62,300 nt of DNA from an uncultured Hungatella sp. (GTDB lineage: Bacteria; Bacillota; Clostridia; Lachnospirales; Lachnospiraceae). The first letter of the stretch is position 1. Every line of letters starts with the position of its first letter. The DNA lies in NCBI GenBank assembly GCA_910579515.1, contig CAJTUV010000020.1:1-62300 (forward strand), written 5' to 3'. The notes under the pieces are model-generated. The model saw only the letters and a list, made by a program, of their open reading frames with translations, searched no databases and had not been told where the DNA came from. Below are positions 33,968 through 42,860 of the stretch, piece after piece. Both the position numbers and the translations under genes were made by a program.

Positions 33968-35128
33968 TCACACAAGCCCTAATCGAAGCTGTTGGGCAAA
34001 AGATTCTGTCTGGTGTTTTTCCTGATGCCTCTCCTGCTGTCTGTCCTCTTGTCCATTCTGGCCTGAATGACTGTTCTGATTCTCCTCAAATTCTTCTCTG
34101 CCCTGTTCTGTCTGATGGGTATAAATCACCGTTTCCTGCCCAGTCTTCTCCTCCAGAATCGCCGCAATCTCAGAAGCCTTTTGACTTAAAAGTTCCAGCG
34201 TCCTTGGATTGGAAGCCATAATGGATAATGCGGCCCGTTCTCCCTCATACACCAGCTTAATTGTCAGTTTTCCCAAAGAAACAGGCTCCAGTTCTACTGT
34301 AAGAACACTTCCCTGCTCGAAAGTCTTTGTCGCCAGAGTCTTTCCCAAATCCTCCGGAAGATTCTGAACCGTAGTCTTTATGGGAACTTCCTCTGTTCTC
34401 TGAATTACAGGGATCGCCGTTTCCTCACGGGTATTTGTTTGAAGCGCTGAAGCGTATGTTGTCTCCTGTCCTTCATTTACCGATTCAGAAACCTGACGTA
34501 CTCTTTTCTCGTCTGTGACCGCTCCCTCAAACCTTCCCTCAAACTGCTTTTGATCTGCTTCTCCTTTGTCATCAGGCTGCCTTTGTACCTGTGGCACCTT
34601 TTCCTCGACTCCAGCTTCCGTTTTCTCTCCTGCTTCAGTCTTTGTCTCTAGTTTTATGGCAGGCTCCGTCCTCTTTGGCTGTTCCTCACTTTTGACTTTT
34701 GGTTCTAAAACCACAGCCTCCTCATGGATTTCTTCCACAGCAGTAATCTCAGTTTCTAATGGCGCCGCCTGTTCCATAACAGGTTCTTCTGCTATTTCCG
34801 GCTGAATCATCATCTGAACCGCCGCCTGTTCCATAGCCATCTGCAACATAGCCTCGTCATCAGAAACAGATATCTCTCCGTCGCCCAGGTCCATGTCTTC
34901 TTTCTTTACATCCAGAGAATCTGGTGTTTTGTCATCCATCTCCGAATTGTCAACCTTATCGGAATCGACTGGTTTAGAATCCGGTTTCTTCGGCTGGTCT
35001 GCCACATCCTTCTTCTGCTGGAGAAGCTTTGTAAAATCATCTTTCTGTACCGACGTTTTCAACTGAACAGTCCGATTTGTTGCAGCATTTTTTGCTGCTA
35101 CAGGTGTCTGCACCTTTGCTGCTACCAT
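33968..35128 (-). CDS. fliK: Flagellar hook-length control protein FliK
   Basis: A 386-residue secreted ruler protein. The first 250 residues are disordered and rich in Glu, Lys, Gln and Val, as usual. The C-terminal domain (about 255-345; TVELEPVSLGKLTIKLVYEG, then LELLSQKASEIAAILEE) is the Flg_hook domain that acts on FlhB to switch export specificity. The tail is rich in Gln, His and Glu. It sits between fliJ and flgD, the standard place. GGAGGGA precedes the ATG. Confidence 0.9.
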   Translation of the reverse strand: MVAAKVQTPVAAKNAATNRTVQLKTSVQKDDFTKLLQQKKDVADQPKKPDSKPVDSDKVDNSEMDDKTPDSLDVKKEDMDLGDGEISVSDDEAMLQMAMEQAAVQMMIQPEIAEEPVMEQAAPLETEITAVEEIHEEAVVLEPKVKSEEQPKRTEPAIKLETKTEAGEKTEAGVEEKVPQVQRQPDDKGEADQKQFEGRFEGAVTDEKRVRQVSESVNEGQETTYASALQTNTREETAIPVIQRTEEVPIKTTVQNLPEDLGKTLATKTFEQGSVLTVELEPVSLGKLTIKLVYEGERAALSIMASNPRTLELLSQKASEIAAILEEKTGQETVIYTHQTEQGREEFEENQNSHSGQNGQEDRQQERHQEKHQTESFAQQLRLGLV

Positions 35129-35196
35129 CCTATCCCTCCTTTCTTTCTCATATGATATCTATAATCAACAGCCTTTTCAGACTGCGATTATCCAAA

Positions 35197-35655
35197 TCAG
35201 CCTCTGTGCTGATGCCGGAATTTTGTGGTTGTATTGGATACAAACTCTTCAATAAACGCTTCATCCGCTTTCATCACCACTTTTTCATATTCCTTCAGCT
35301 TTTTATCTTTTAATTTTTCAAATTTGGAGGTGTCCACCTTGGCGGTAATCACTTCCTGTTTCTTCTCATCCTCTTCTTTTTTCAGGACTTTCAGACGAAT
35401 CTTTTCCTGGTCAATGATTTCCTCCATGCGTCCAATACACATGCTGTACAATCTGCAATCCCCGATACTGACGCCTTCCTCTTTGGCTCGGTTAAATGTG
35501 TTCTCATAACCGGCCAGTTCCTGGCGGAGTCCCCGAATTTCTTCCTGCTTTTTATTTACCTTTTGAAGAATCACCGCATGTTCTGTCTTTAAATTATCTA
35601 ATACCTGAGTCTTATAGTCTAACACGGTATCCAGCCTGTACTCGAACTTCTTCAC
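35197..35655 (-). CDS. fliJ: Flagellar export protein FliJ
   Basis: A 152-residue protein that is almost entirely coiled coil (about 10-140), with the FliJ N-terminus MKKFEYRLDTVLDYK. FliJ inserts into the FliI ring and helps couple ATPase and proton force to export. The start codon is GTG, with AAAGGAG upstream. It follows fliI by 17 bases. Confidence 0.9.
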   Translation of the reverse strand: MKKFEYRLDTVLDYKTQVLDNLKTEHAVILQKVNKKQEEIRGLRQELAGYENTFNRAKEEGVSIGDCRLYSMCIGRMEEIIDQEKIRLKVLKKEEDEKKQEVITAKVDTSKFEKLKDKKLKEYEKVVMKADEAFIEEFVSNTTTKFRHQHRG

Positions 35656-35672
35656 TGCCTACTCCTTTAAGC

Positions 35673-36974
35673 TTAACCGGTAATCTCTTTAATACACTGA
35701 AGCGTTTGTTCATAGGTAAAGCGCTCTCTGATTCCTTGCTGTAAAAATGTGTTGATTTTGTCTATCTTGGCCACTGCTTCATCTAAAGCCGGATTTGTAC
35801 CCTTTTTGTATGCTCCAATGGATATTAAATCTGCATTCTTCTGATACAATCCCAATATATTCCGCAAACGGGAAGCTGTTTTTTGATGTTCCTGCGGAAC
35901 CACTTCCACCATCAATCTGGAAATACTGGCCCCTATGTCAATAGCCGGAAAATGATTCTCATTAGCCAGCTGTCTGCTCAGCACAATATGTCCATCCAAA
36001 ATTCCTCTGACTGTATCGGATATGGGCTCATTTGTATCATCGCCCTCCACCAATACGGTGTATACGCCGGTAATAGAGCCTTTTCCAAAGTTTCCGCTTC
36101 GCTCCAGCAGCTTTGGAAACTCTGCATAGATGGAAGGGGTGTAGCCTCTGGCAATCGGCGGCTCTCCGATGGCAAGCCCAATCTCACGCTGCGCCATGGC
36201 GTATCGGGTGAGAGAATCCATCATCAAAAGCACATCATACCCTAAATCTTTAAAATACTCTGCAATCGTAGTCGCCACCAAAGGACATTTCATACGGAGC
36301 ATGGCCGGCTGGTCAGAGGTTGCCACAACCAGAACAGAACGTTTCATTCCTTCCTCGCCCAAATCCTTCTCAATAAACTCCAAAACCTCTCGTCCACGCT
36401 CGCCTACCAGAGCAATCACATTAATATCCGTCTTGACATTCTTGGCAATCATACCCATCAAGGTACTCTTTCCCACGCCGGAACCAGCAAAAATACCAAT
36501 TCTCTGACCTTTCCCTATGGTATTCAGACCATCTATAGCCTTGATTCCAAACTCCAGCCTCTCTCTAATGGGAGGACGGTTTAACGGATTAATATAGGGG
36601 CTGTTAACTGTATAATGTCTGGAATAAGGAAAGTTATCACCGCCATCAATAGGCTCTCCTAAAGCATTGATAATTCTCCCCCGCAGAAAATCTCCAACCG
36701 GAACTTTCAGCCTCCGCCTGGTATTACGCACAAAGCTTCCTGACGCAATCCCGCTTGTGGCCTCATAAGTCATAAGCTGAATTCTCTCATTTTTGAATCC
36801 CACCACCTCTGCAGGCATCTGACGGTTCTGCTCTTCATTGTAAATCATTACGATATCACCGATACTGGCCCTGCCACCGGAGGCTTCCATGGACATTCCA
36901 ACCACATTTTCAATTTTTCCAATATAGCTGATGGTCTCCGATTTGCCAATCAACGATGGTATCTTTTCATACAT
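35673..36974 (-). CDS. fliI: Flagellum-specific ATPase FliI
   Basis: A 433-residue ATPase of the F1-beta-like type III export family. The Walker A motif is at 164-171 (GSGVGKST), the Walker B in DVLLMMDSLTR, and PFYSRHYT... is replaced by FPYSRHYTVNSPYINPLNR before the ATPase core. It forms a hexamer with FliJ as stalk and FliH as regulator, delivering substrates to the export gate. GGAGC lies upstream of the ATG. The length is normal. Confidence 0.96.
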   Translation of the reverse strand: MYEKIPSLIGKSETISYIGKIENVVGMSMEASGGRASIGDIVMIYNEEQNRQMPAEVVGFKNERIQLMTYEATSGIASGSFVRNTRRRLKVPVGDFLRGRIINALGEPIDGGDNFPYSRHYTVNSPYINPLNRPPIRERLEFGIKAIDGLNTIGKGQRIGIFAGSGVGKSTLMGMIAKNVKTDINVIALVGERGREVLEFIEKDLGEEGMKRSVLVVATSDQPAMLRMKCPLVATTIAEYFKDLGYDVLLMMDSLTRYAMAQREIGLAIGEPPIARGYTPSIYAEFPKLLERSGNFGKGSITGVYTVLVEGDDTNEPISDTVRGILDGHIVLSRQLANENHFPAIDIGASISRLMVEVVPQEHQKTASRLRNILGLYQKNADLISIGAYKKGTNPALDEAVAKIDKINTFLQQGIRERFTYEQTLQCIKEITG

Positions 36975-36983
36975 AAACAGCTC

Positions 36984-37904
36984 CTATATTCTGATATTCT
37001 CCAATATATCTCTTATGTTCTCTATCTGAGTGTTGACACTAATATCTACAATTTCTTCTGGCATCTCAATGATACAACTTCCGTCTTCTTCCTTATCCAT
37101 CACAATAAACTTGATATTATCTGACAAATGAGAAAGTTCCTCAAGAACGTCTGCATCCGCTGCCATCATCATGTCATAATCATATTTATCAATATAAATC
37201 TTGACCCATGCCGTCTTTTTTAACTTTTCTGTGGCGGCAACGATCATCTGTTTAATGACCTCGCCGCTTGACTTTAAGCTGATATGAATGACCTTTTCGC
37301 CTATAGCCACTGCGCAGTCCTTCAATTCCTCTAAGTAAGTATGAACGCAGTCTTCTTTCGCCTTTTCCACAGAGCGAAGCGCCTGACGCATATCTTTCTG
37401 AAATTCTATCAGATTTTCCTGAAATTCTTTCTGAACTTCTTCCTCGGCTTTTTGCCTGCCTTCTGACTGTCCGTCTTCGTATCCCGCCTGATAGCCGGAA
37501 CGCCGGGCCTGGTCTTTAGCGCTTCTGGCCTGAGCTCTGGCGGCCTCTACAATATCGGCAGCCTGCTGCCTGGCTTCTTCTATAATTCTGGCAGCCTCTT
37601 CTCTGGCCTCATCCAAAAGGGCTTGTGTCGGATCCGGAAGTTCTTCCCCCTTTTCCTCCACCCGCTCCTCTTCTTCCTTCAGTTCTTGTTCCTCCGGTAT
37701 CAGAAACGCCTCTTGCGGAAGCTCTTCAAGAGGCATAGAATCCTCTTTTTTCTCTCCATCTATAGTATAGCGCGGAAAGACCGGCTTCTTATGTATCACA
37801 ATTTGATTTGAGATATTATTTTCTGGGGGAAGGATGTACTGCTCTATCATCATTTTTTTTGATAAGTCTGAGTGTTTAATAACCCGTTTAGATGATGATA
37901 TCAT
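36984..37904 (-). CDS. fliH: Flagellar assembly protein FliH
   Basis: A 306-residue stator-like protein that anchors and inhibits FliI. Residues 90-190 are an Ala/Glu/Arg-rich coiled coil with a short run of GxxxG-type repeats (SGYQAGYEDGQSEGRQ) characteristic of FliH. The C-terminal domain (about 190-306) resembles the delta subunit of F-type ATPases. The start overlaps the end of fliG by 17 bases and is preceded by GGGAGGAGAGG inside fliG. Confidence 0.9.
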   Translation of the reverse strand: MISSSKRVIKHSDLSKKMMIEQYILPPENNISNQIVIHKKPVFPRYTIDGEKKEDSMPLEELPQEAFLIPEEQELKEEEERVEEKGEELPDPTQALLDEAREEAARIIEEARQQAADIVEAARAQARSAKDQARRSGYQAGYEDGQSEGRQKAEEEVQKEFQENLIEFQKDMRQALRSVEKAKEDCVHTYLEELKDCAVAIGEKVIHISLKSSGEVIKQMIVAATEKLKKTAWVKIYIDKYDYDMMMAADADVLEELSHLSDNIKFIVMDKEEDGSCIIEMPEEIVDISVNTQIENIRDILENIRI

Positions 37905-38943
37905 CCTCTCCTCCCTTCTTAATAATTACCTCGCCCTTCTCTTCCAGGTTACGGATAATATTAACAATACGCTGCTGCGCCTCTTCCACATCCTTCAATC
38001 TTACATTGGTTGTAATTTCCAGATCTGCCCGAACAGAATCCGACATACGTTTGGACATATTTTTGAAGAATATTTCCTGCATTTCCTTGGAAGCACTCTT
38101 GAGGGCATACACCACATCTTTGGTATCGCAGTCCCTGACAAAACGCTGCACAGACCGGTCGTCCATATCCAGAATATTTTCGAATACAAACATCTTTTCC
38201 CGAATACTCTGCGCCAGCTCTGGGTTTCGTTTGTCCAACTCTTCGAAAATTTTTCGTTCGCTGCTTCGGTCCACATGATTCATCATGTCAGCCACATAAT
38301 CCACACCACCAAGACTCATGTTGTCTTCGCTGGTAATAATTGTTGCGAACTTCCGCTTCATCTCCTCCTCTACAATAGCAATGGCTTCTGGAGAAACACG
38401 GTCCATCCGGGCCATGCTTTCCACTGCCATAATACGCTTTTCCTCCGGCAGCTGTTCCAAAACCTGAGCAGCCTGCTGAGATTCCATGTATGCCATAATC
38501 AGCGCAATCACCTGCGGACGCTCATTCTGTAAAATAGACAACAGAGCTTTGGGGTCTCCCTTCATAAAGAAGTTAAACGGCTTTGACTGAAGCGTCTTGG
38601 AAACCTTCTCCAGAAGATTTCTTGCTGTAGACTCTCCAAACGCCTTTTCCAATACGTTTCTGGCATAGTCCAGACCGCCATCCGTCATCATCTTATGGGT
38701 CAGACATAATTTATAGAACTCATCCAAGGCCACCTCTACCTGAGAATTCGAGGTCTTCCCCAGCTTCGCCACCTCATATGTAAGCTCCTCTATGTCCTCT
38801 TCGTTTAAGTATTTATAGAGTTGAGAGGCTCTGTCTGCGCCAACAGATACAACCACTAACGCCGCCTTGGCTTTTGTATCCATTATCATATCGCCTTCTG
38901 GCTTTCCACTACTTTCGATTTCTTGCATTCCGGCTTCTGCCAT
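37888..38943 (-). CDS. fliG: Flagellar motor switch protein FliG
   Basis: A 351-residue C-ring protein with N, middle and C armadillo domains. The EHPQ-like site of the middle domain is altered but recognisable (LQNERPQVIALIMAYM), and the C-terminal torque helix contains the alternating charges DDRSVQRFVRDCDTKD that face MotA. The frame opens 34 bases inside fliF, with a good AGGAGGGAGACGAGG site before the ATG. The first 20 residues are an extension relative to the shortest homologues. Confidence 0.95.
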   Translation of the reverse strand: MAEAGMQEIESSGKPEGDMIMDTKAKAALVVVSVGADRASQLYKYLNEEDIEELTYEVAKLGKTSNSQVEVALDEFYKLCLTHKMMTDGGLDYARNVLEKAFGESTARNLLEKVSKTLQSKPFNFFMKGDPKALLSILQNERPQVIALIMAYMESQQAAQVLEQLPEEKRIMAVESMARMDRVSPEAIAIVEEEMKRKFATIITSEDNMSLGGVDYVADMMNHVDRSSERKIFEELDKRNPELAQSIREKMFVFENILDMDDRSVQRFVRDCDTKDVVYALKSASKEMQEIFFKNMSKRMSDSVRADLEITTNVRLKDVEEAQQRIVNIIRNLEEKGEVIIKKGGEDDIII

Positions 38944-40639
38944 CCTCGTCTCCCTCCTCTCCTCTCAGCCAGCTCTGTACAAGCTTAGCCGCTATCTGAG
39001 GATTCTGATCCACAAATTCCGCAATATTCTGCTTCAGACGCAGACTACGTTGCATACGGAGATTCAGAATCTCTTCATTCTTACTAAACTCATCTTCCTC
39101 TTCTTCCATTCCAGGCATCGCTCCACCTCCGGCAATCTCCGGCTGTCCATCCTCTCCAAGAACCAGTTCTCCATCAGACATCTGGTCTCCTTCAAAGAAC
39201 TCGCCGCCTTCCATAACAACTTCTGGCTGTTTACGCTTCCTGCGGACAAGAAGAAGAATCAAAAGCAGCAGAAGCAGCAGAACACCAGCCCCAATCGCAA
39301 TCAAAAGAGGCAGCGGTATCGCCTGCAAAATCACCCCCGGACCGGTTACCGGCGCTATAGGCGGCTGACCAGTATCCTTAGCTGGCCCCGGCGCGCGAAC
39401 AATGGTTACCTTGTCGTTTACCGTTTCTACCGAAATACCAGCCGAATTTGCTACTAGTCTATACAGCGCTTCATCGCTTACCGTGGTGGTATCTTCTGTG
39501 TTAATGACAACGCCAATAGAAGTATCTTCCAAAACGCCAGGGTCAATCTGTCTTTGTTCTTTCAATATATTGTACAGCCATACTCTGGAGGCGCTTCCAT
39601 TGGAATAAGTATCCGCGTTTCCTTCCGTGCCGTCATCCGTCGTATATCTGGGCGTATCTGCATTTGCATCGGCCCCCACCACTCCGTTTGCAGTCAAAGC
39701 CGAGGAAGAAGTGTTCTCTGTCGTCACATCTTCCATCTGCAGAAGTCCGTTTTTATCTTCATTATCAATCTTGTCAGGCGTGGTATATTGGGTAATCTCC
39801 TGAATCAGGCTTTCCATATTCAGAGTACCCTTTACAGAAACAGCCACATTCCCCGTACCGTAAAGCTGTTCCAGCACGCGTCTTACATTGGCCGCAATGT
39901 TGCTTTCCACCAGACTCGTCAAGCTGGTCAAGTCTGTGGTGCTGCTTCCAGAAGTATCTGACTCTCCTCCGCCAACCTCAAGCATAGTATTGGCATCAAA
40001 TACAGACACCTGGCCAAAGCTCAAACCGCGCACAGAATGAGAGACCAAATTTTTTACTGCCTGGGCTTTATCAGCGGTCAAACTGTTTCCGTTTGCCATA
40101 GTCACGATTACTGAGGCTGTAGCCGGTGTGTCCGATGTATCTCCCAAAGCATACTGTTGTTCCACACCTTCACTTATATTTACCTTTGCATCTCTGACCC
40201 CGTCAAACATTCGTATCGTGGCTGCGATTCTATCCTGCAGTTCATATCGGGTCAACTGCTTCTTGTCTGACTCTGTACTCATCAAACCAGTATTATTCAA
40301 ATACATGTCATATGCAAATCCGGTTTTTGGATAACCCTGGCTTAAAAGATTGACTCTCGTCTGCTCCACCGTCGCCGCCGGAACTCGTATCGCTCCGCTG
40401 GACTCATTATATTGGTATGTAACTCCCTGATCCTGGAGGAGATTGGCTACCTCCTGGGCCTCGCTCTGATTCAGGCCAGTAAACAAGGTAGCATAATCCG
40501 TATTTTTTCCCAAACTCAGCGCAAGTATGGCAATCAAAGCAACTGCGACTGTCACTCCCGCAATCGCTATTATAATTTTTCGGGTTTTTTCTGGCATATT
40601 CTGCCAGCTCTCTTTCAAATTCTGCACGTCTTTATCCAA
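38909..40639 (-). CDS. fliF: Flagellar MS-ring protein FliF
   Basis: A 576-residue membrane ring protein with a first helix at about 22-44, ring-building domains in the periplasm-equivalent space (about 45-420) and a second helix at about 440-465 followed by a cluster of basic residues. The FliG-binding tail is at the C-terminus (QNPQIAAKLVQSWLRG). It founds the basal body. The start is uncertain: a TTG at 40639 lies against its own AAAGG, while a GTG at 40627 (four codons in) has better spacing. Confidence 0.94.
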   Translation of the reverse strand: MDKDVQNLKESWQNMPEKTRKIIIAIAGVTVAVALIAILALSLGKNTDYATLFTGLNQSEAQEVANLLQDQGVTYQYNESSGAIRVPAATVEQTRVNLLSQGYPKTGFAYDMYLNNTGLMSTESDKKQLTRYELQDRIAATIRMFDGVRDAKVNISEGVEQQYALGDTSDTPATASVIVTMANGNSLTADKAQAVKNLVSHSVRGLSFGQVSVFDANTMLEVGGGESDTSGSSTTDLTSLTSLVESNIAANVRRVLEQLYGTGNVAVSVKGTLNMESLIQEITQYTTPDKIDNEDKNGLLQMEDVTTENTSSSALTANGVVGADANADTPRYTTDDGTEGNADTYSNGSASRVWLYNILKEQRQIDPGVLEDTSIGVVINTEDTTTVSDEALYRLVANSAGISVETVNDKVTIVRAPGPAKDTGQPPIAPVTGPGVILQAIPLPLLIAIGAGVLLLLLLLILLLVRRKRKQPEVVMEGGEFFEGDQMSDGELVLGEDGQPEIAGGGAMPGMEEEEDEFSKNEEILNLRMQRSLRLKQNIAEFVDQNPQIAAKLVQSWLRGEEGDEDGRSRNARNRK

Positions 40640-40667
40640 CCTTTGTCATATTTAAATACCTGTTCCA

Positions 40668-40982
40668 TCAGACGCTCATCTTAATAAGCTCATTATATGC
40701 TTCCATCGTCTTATTGCGAAGAGAAATCAATACATCCACTGTCAAACTGGCCTTGGCTTCCGCAATAGGAAGAGTATGGACATCATCAAGCTGCCCCGTA
40801 GACAAAAGATATTGCTTATACTCCACATCTGCCTGAGTTTCCTTCACCTGATTAATAACGTTTTTAAAAATATCCTTAAATAGAGAGGCCTCTGTGTTGA
40901 CTACTGCGGCTTCCTGCCCCTGACTCAGTTCTCCAAGTCTTCCCCAGGGCTGTATCGGTGTAATAAATGATGCTCCTTCCAT
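40668..40982 (-). CDS. fliE: Flagellar hook-basal body protein FliE
   Basis: This 104-residue protein joins the MS ring to the rod. The C-terminal half matches the family (SLTVDVLISLRNKTMEAYNEL) and the length is normal. It follows flgB by 37 bases; the usual flgC is absent from this gap. AGAGGAGG precedes the ATG. Confidence 0.92.
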   Translation of the reverse strand: MEGASFITPIQPWGRLGELSQGQEAAVVNTEASLFKDIFKNVINQVKETQADVEYKQYLLSTGQLDDVHTLPIAEAKASLTVDVLISLRNKTMEAYNELIKMSV

Positions 40983-41019
40983 AATATCCTCCTCTTTTTA
41001 TCAGATTCACCTGTCATCT

Positions 41020-41412
41020 TTAAAATGGTTTAGCAGCGTTTTTAAGACGGTTCATATCACTGTTAAAGGAATTTAACATGTATTGATATTCATAAGCAGT
41101 TCGGACAATCTCCACCTGTTCCTGGTCAGTGTCAACGTTGTTCCCATCCAGCCTGCTGGATTCTGCCCATGTGGTATTTACCCACATCCTAGTAGAATCA
41201 ATGGCGTTGGAAACTTCCTTTTTCGGCGATCTTTTTGCGTTGCTTGCATCAGACAAACGTTTTGCCAGTTCTTCCTCAAAGGTTACATACTGGGACTTAA
41301 ACCCCGGAGTGTCTACATTGGCAATATTATTCAAGGACACCGCCTGCCTCTGCCACAAAAAATCAAGAACTTTCTCTGTTAAGGAAATACCATTTCCATA
41401 AATTGCCGACAT
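41020..41412 (-). CDS. flgB: Flagellar proximal rod protein FlgB
   Basis: A 130-residue rod protein with the N-terminal motif RQAVSLNNIANVDTPGFKSQ and the C-terminal rod helix QVEIVRTAYEYQYMLNSFNSD. It is the first gene of the fla/che operon. AGAGGAGAAA supports the ATG. A 250-base leader with two promoters lies upstream. Confidence 0.94.
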   Translation of the reverse strand: MSAIYGNGISLTEKVLDFLWQRQAVSLNNIANVDTPGFKSQYVTFEEELAKRLSDASNAKRSPKKEVSNAIDSTRMWVNTTWAESSRLDGNNVDTDQEQVEIVRTAYEYQYMLNSFNSDMNRLKNAAKPF

Positions 41413-41459
41413 ACTTATTTTTCTCCTCTCATTTCTTTCTTTACTATTTTCTATGATTA

Positions 41460-41478
41460 GCTATTGATTTTCAATAGC
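41460..41478. other. Perfect palindrome in the flgB leader
   Basis: GCTATTGA-TTT-TCAATAGC forms an 8-bp stem with a 3-base loop. On the plus strand it is followed by an eight-base run of mostly T (41480-41487), so it could stop antisense transcription. On the operon strand it is a small leader hairpin or a regulator site between the promoters and flgB. Confidence 0.5.
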
Positions 41479-41553
41479 AATTTTTTTCCAAATTCAGAAT
41501 TTCTTTTAACTTGATAAAGCTTCCTCTTTTTGGGAGACTAAGGTCCACTATAA

Positions 41554-41582
41554 ATAATAACACCATTAAGAAATAAAATCAA
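41554..41582 (-). promoter_or_regulatory. Promoter P2 of the fla/che operon
   Basis: TTGATT (41577-41582) and TATTAT (41554-41559) on the minus strand are separated by 17 bases, with transcription expected near 41547. It lies about 80 bases downstream of P1. Confidence 0.55.
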
Positions 41583-41635
41583 GCCTTCAATGAAACAAAG
41601 ATGGCCTCATATAAATTCTTTATGTCGTTATAAGT

Positions 41636-41665
41636 ATTATAGACAATGCTCTATTCTTATGTCAA
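41636..41665 (-). promoter_or_regulatory. Promoter P1 of the fla/che operon
   Basis: A consensus -35 TTGACA (41660-41665) and a consensus -10 TATAAT (41636-41641) are 18 bases apart on the minus strand. This is the strongest sigma-A-type promoter I see in the window. It points at flgB, which starts at 41412. Confidence 0.8.
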
Positions 41666-41751
41666 TAAGATAATGATTCGCTTCAACCTAAAAGTCCACT
41701 AATTTTTTATAAGTTATTGTTGCAAAATTTACATCAGATAATTTTTGTACG

Positions 41752-41780
41752 AAAAAAGGGGCTGTAAAAAAGCCCCTTTT
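41752..41780 (-). terminator. Rho-independent terminator of the FliD-like gene
   Basis: AAAAGGGGC and GCCCCTTTT (plus 41754-41762 and 41772-41780) form a 9-bp stem with a 9-base loop, followed on the minus strand by a T-run. It begins 17 bases after the stop of the FliD-like gene and separates it from the fla/che operon. It could work in both directions. Confidence 0.85.
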
Positions 41781-41796
41781 AGTTCTGATACAGGTT

Positions 41797-42696
41797 CTAT
41801 ACCAGGATATTCAGCATAGACACTGCATAGTAGTTACTTAAATTGTAAGCCCCGCCTCTGGCAAAGCTGGCAAACTGCATAAAGGAATCCGACATGTTGC
41901 CCTTGGACCCTGGGAATGTAGTGCTGGAAGCCGCGCTGTTTGAAGGGGTCTTTGAAGTAGATTCTGAGGAATTAGTAGAACCGTTGCCGCCTACAATTTT
42001 GTCCACAGAGGAATCCAGTACTTTCGTAGCCTTGCTTCCCACACGTTCTGCAAGACCATACTGACCGCCTACAAGCTCTTTTGTGAAACTTGGGTCTTTC
42101 TGTAAGTTCTCTCTGAAAGCATCCTCATCCAGTTTCAGGGTGCCGTCCGTGTTGTAGCTGATCCCCATGGCCTTTAAGGTTTTCTCTGAAGGAATCATTC
42201 TCTTCAGGGAATCAAGCTGTGCGGATACGCCAGATCCGGCGCCTGTGTTCTTCTTCAAATAAGAAATCGCGCTATTAAGATTATCAACAAAATCTTTCAT
42301 GGAAGAGACCACGTCGTCTTCTGCTTTGCTCAGAGCCTTGAGCGCTTCTTCATCCCCGTCAGCCGCTTTCTTCAAAGCAGCGTCATATTTCTGGAATACA
42401 TTGTTCGCCTGGCTGGTTTGCAATTTTGCAGCTGAAGACTCCAAATCCTTAAGCACGTTCTGATATCCCATCAGAAATCCCGACGTTGAGTTCGCAGTAT
42501 AAACATTGCTGGAAGAACTGCTGGTACTTCCAGTCTTATTCGAACTGCTGCTGTTGGTACTGGTAGAATCAGAGATGCCTAAATCTTCTTTCACCTTGTT
42601 GGTTGCATCATTAGCGCTGTTAACCCAGTCGTTGCTGTTAAGCATGTTACCGTAGCTGTTGTTGCCATAGTAATTTAATGAAACACCATTTACCAT
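41797..42696 (-). CDS. Short FliD-C-like flagellar protein
   Basis: A 299-residue protein. Residues 1-75 are low complexity (Ser, Asn, Thr), 75-150 is mostly helical, and 175-202 (AMGISYNTDGTLKLDEDAF) matches the C-terminal part of the filament cap FliD, where the pattern is LG(I/L)xxxxDGxLxLDxxxL. It ends in a helix with SVSMLNILV-like hydrophobics. It is much shorter than FliD (450-700 residues), so it is probably not the main cap but a hook-associated or export-related relative. It has its own promoter of sigma-28 type (42796-42822) and its own terminator. A Ser-rich segment also lies at about 235-262. Confidence 0.6.
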   Translation of the reverse strand: MVNGVSLNYYGNNSYGNMLNSNDWVNSANDATNKVKEDLGISDSTSTNSSSSNKTGSTSSSSSNVYTANSTSGFLMGYQNVLKDLESSAAKLQTSQANNVFQKYDAALKKAADGDEEALKALSKAEDDVVSSMKDFVDNLNSAISYLKKNTGAGSGVSAQLDSLKRMIPSEKTLKAMGISYNTDGTLKLDEDAFRENLQKDPSFTKELVGGQYGLAERVGSKATKVLDSSVDKIVGGNGSTNSSESTSKTPSNSAASSTTFPGSKGNMSDSFMQFASFARGGAYNLSNYYAVSMLNILV

Positions 42697-42795
42697 AATA
42701 TTCTTCTCCTTTCTGATATAATAATATATCTTAATTTTATTGCAGAAGCACTGTTTCTAACAGGCTTTCTACCATATGAATATTGTCATTATTAT

Positions 42796-42822
42796 ATATC
42801 GACCTGATTTCTGGAAAATATA
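42796..42822 (-). promoter_or_regulatory. Sigma-28-type promoter of the FliD-like gene
   Basis: On the minus strand GTCGATAT (42796-42803) matches the flagellar -10 consensus GCCGATAT at 7 of 8 positions. TATA (42819-42822) lies 15 bases upstream, where TAAA is expected (3 of 4). Transcription would begin about 95 bases before the gene. It fits the sigD gene at 20 kb. Confidence 0.55.
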
Positions 42823-42860
42823 AGCATTCATAATTTATTCAAAAATCGTTTAAAAAGACT

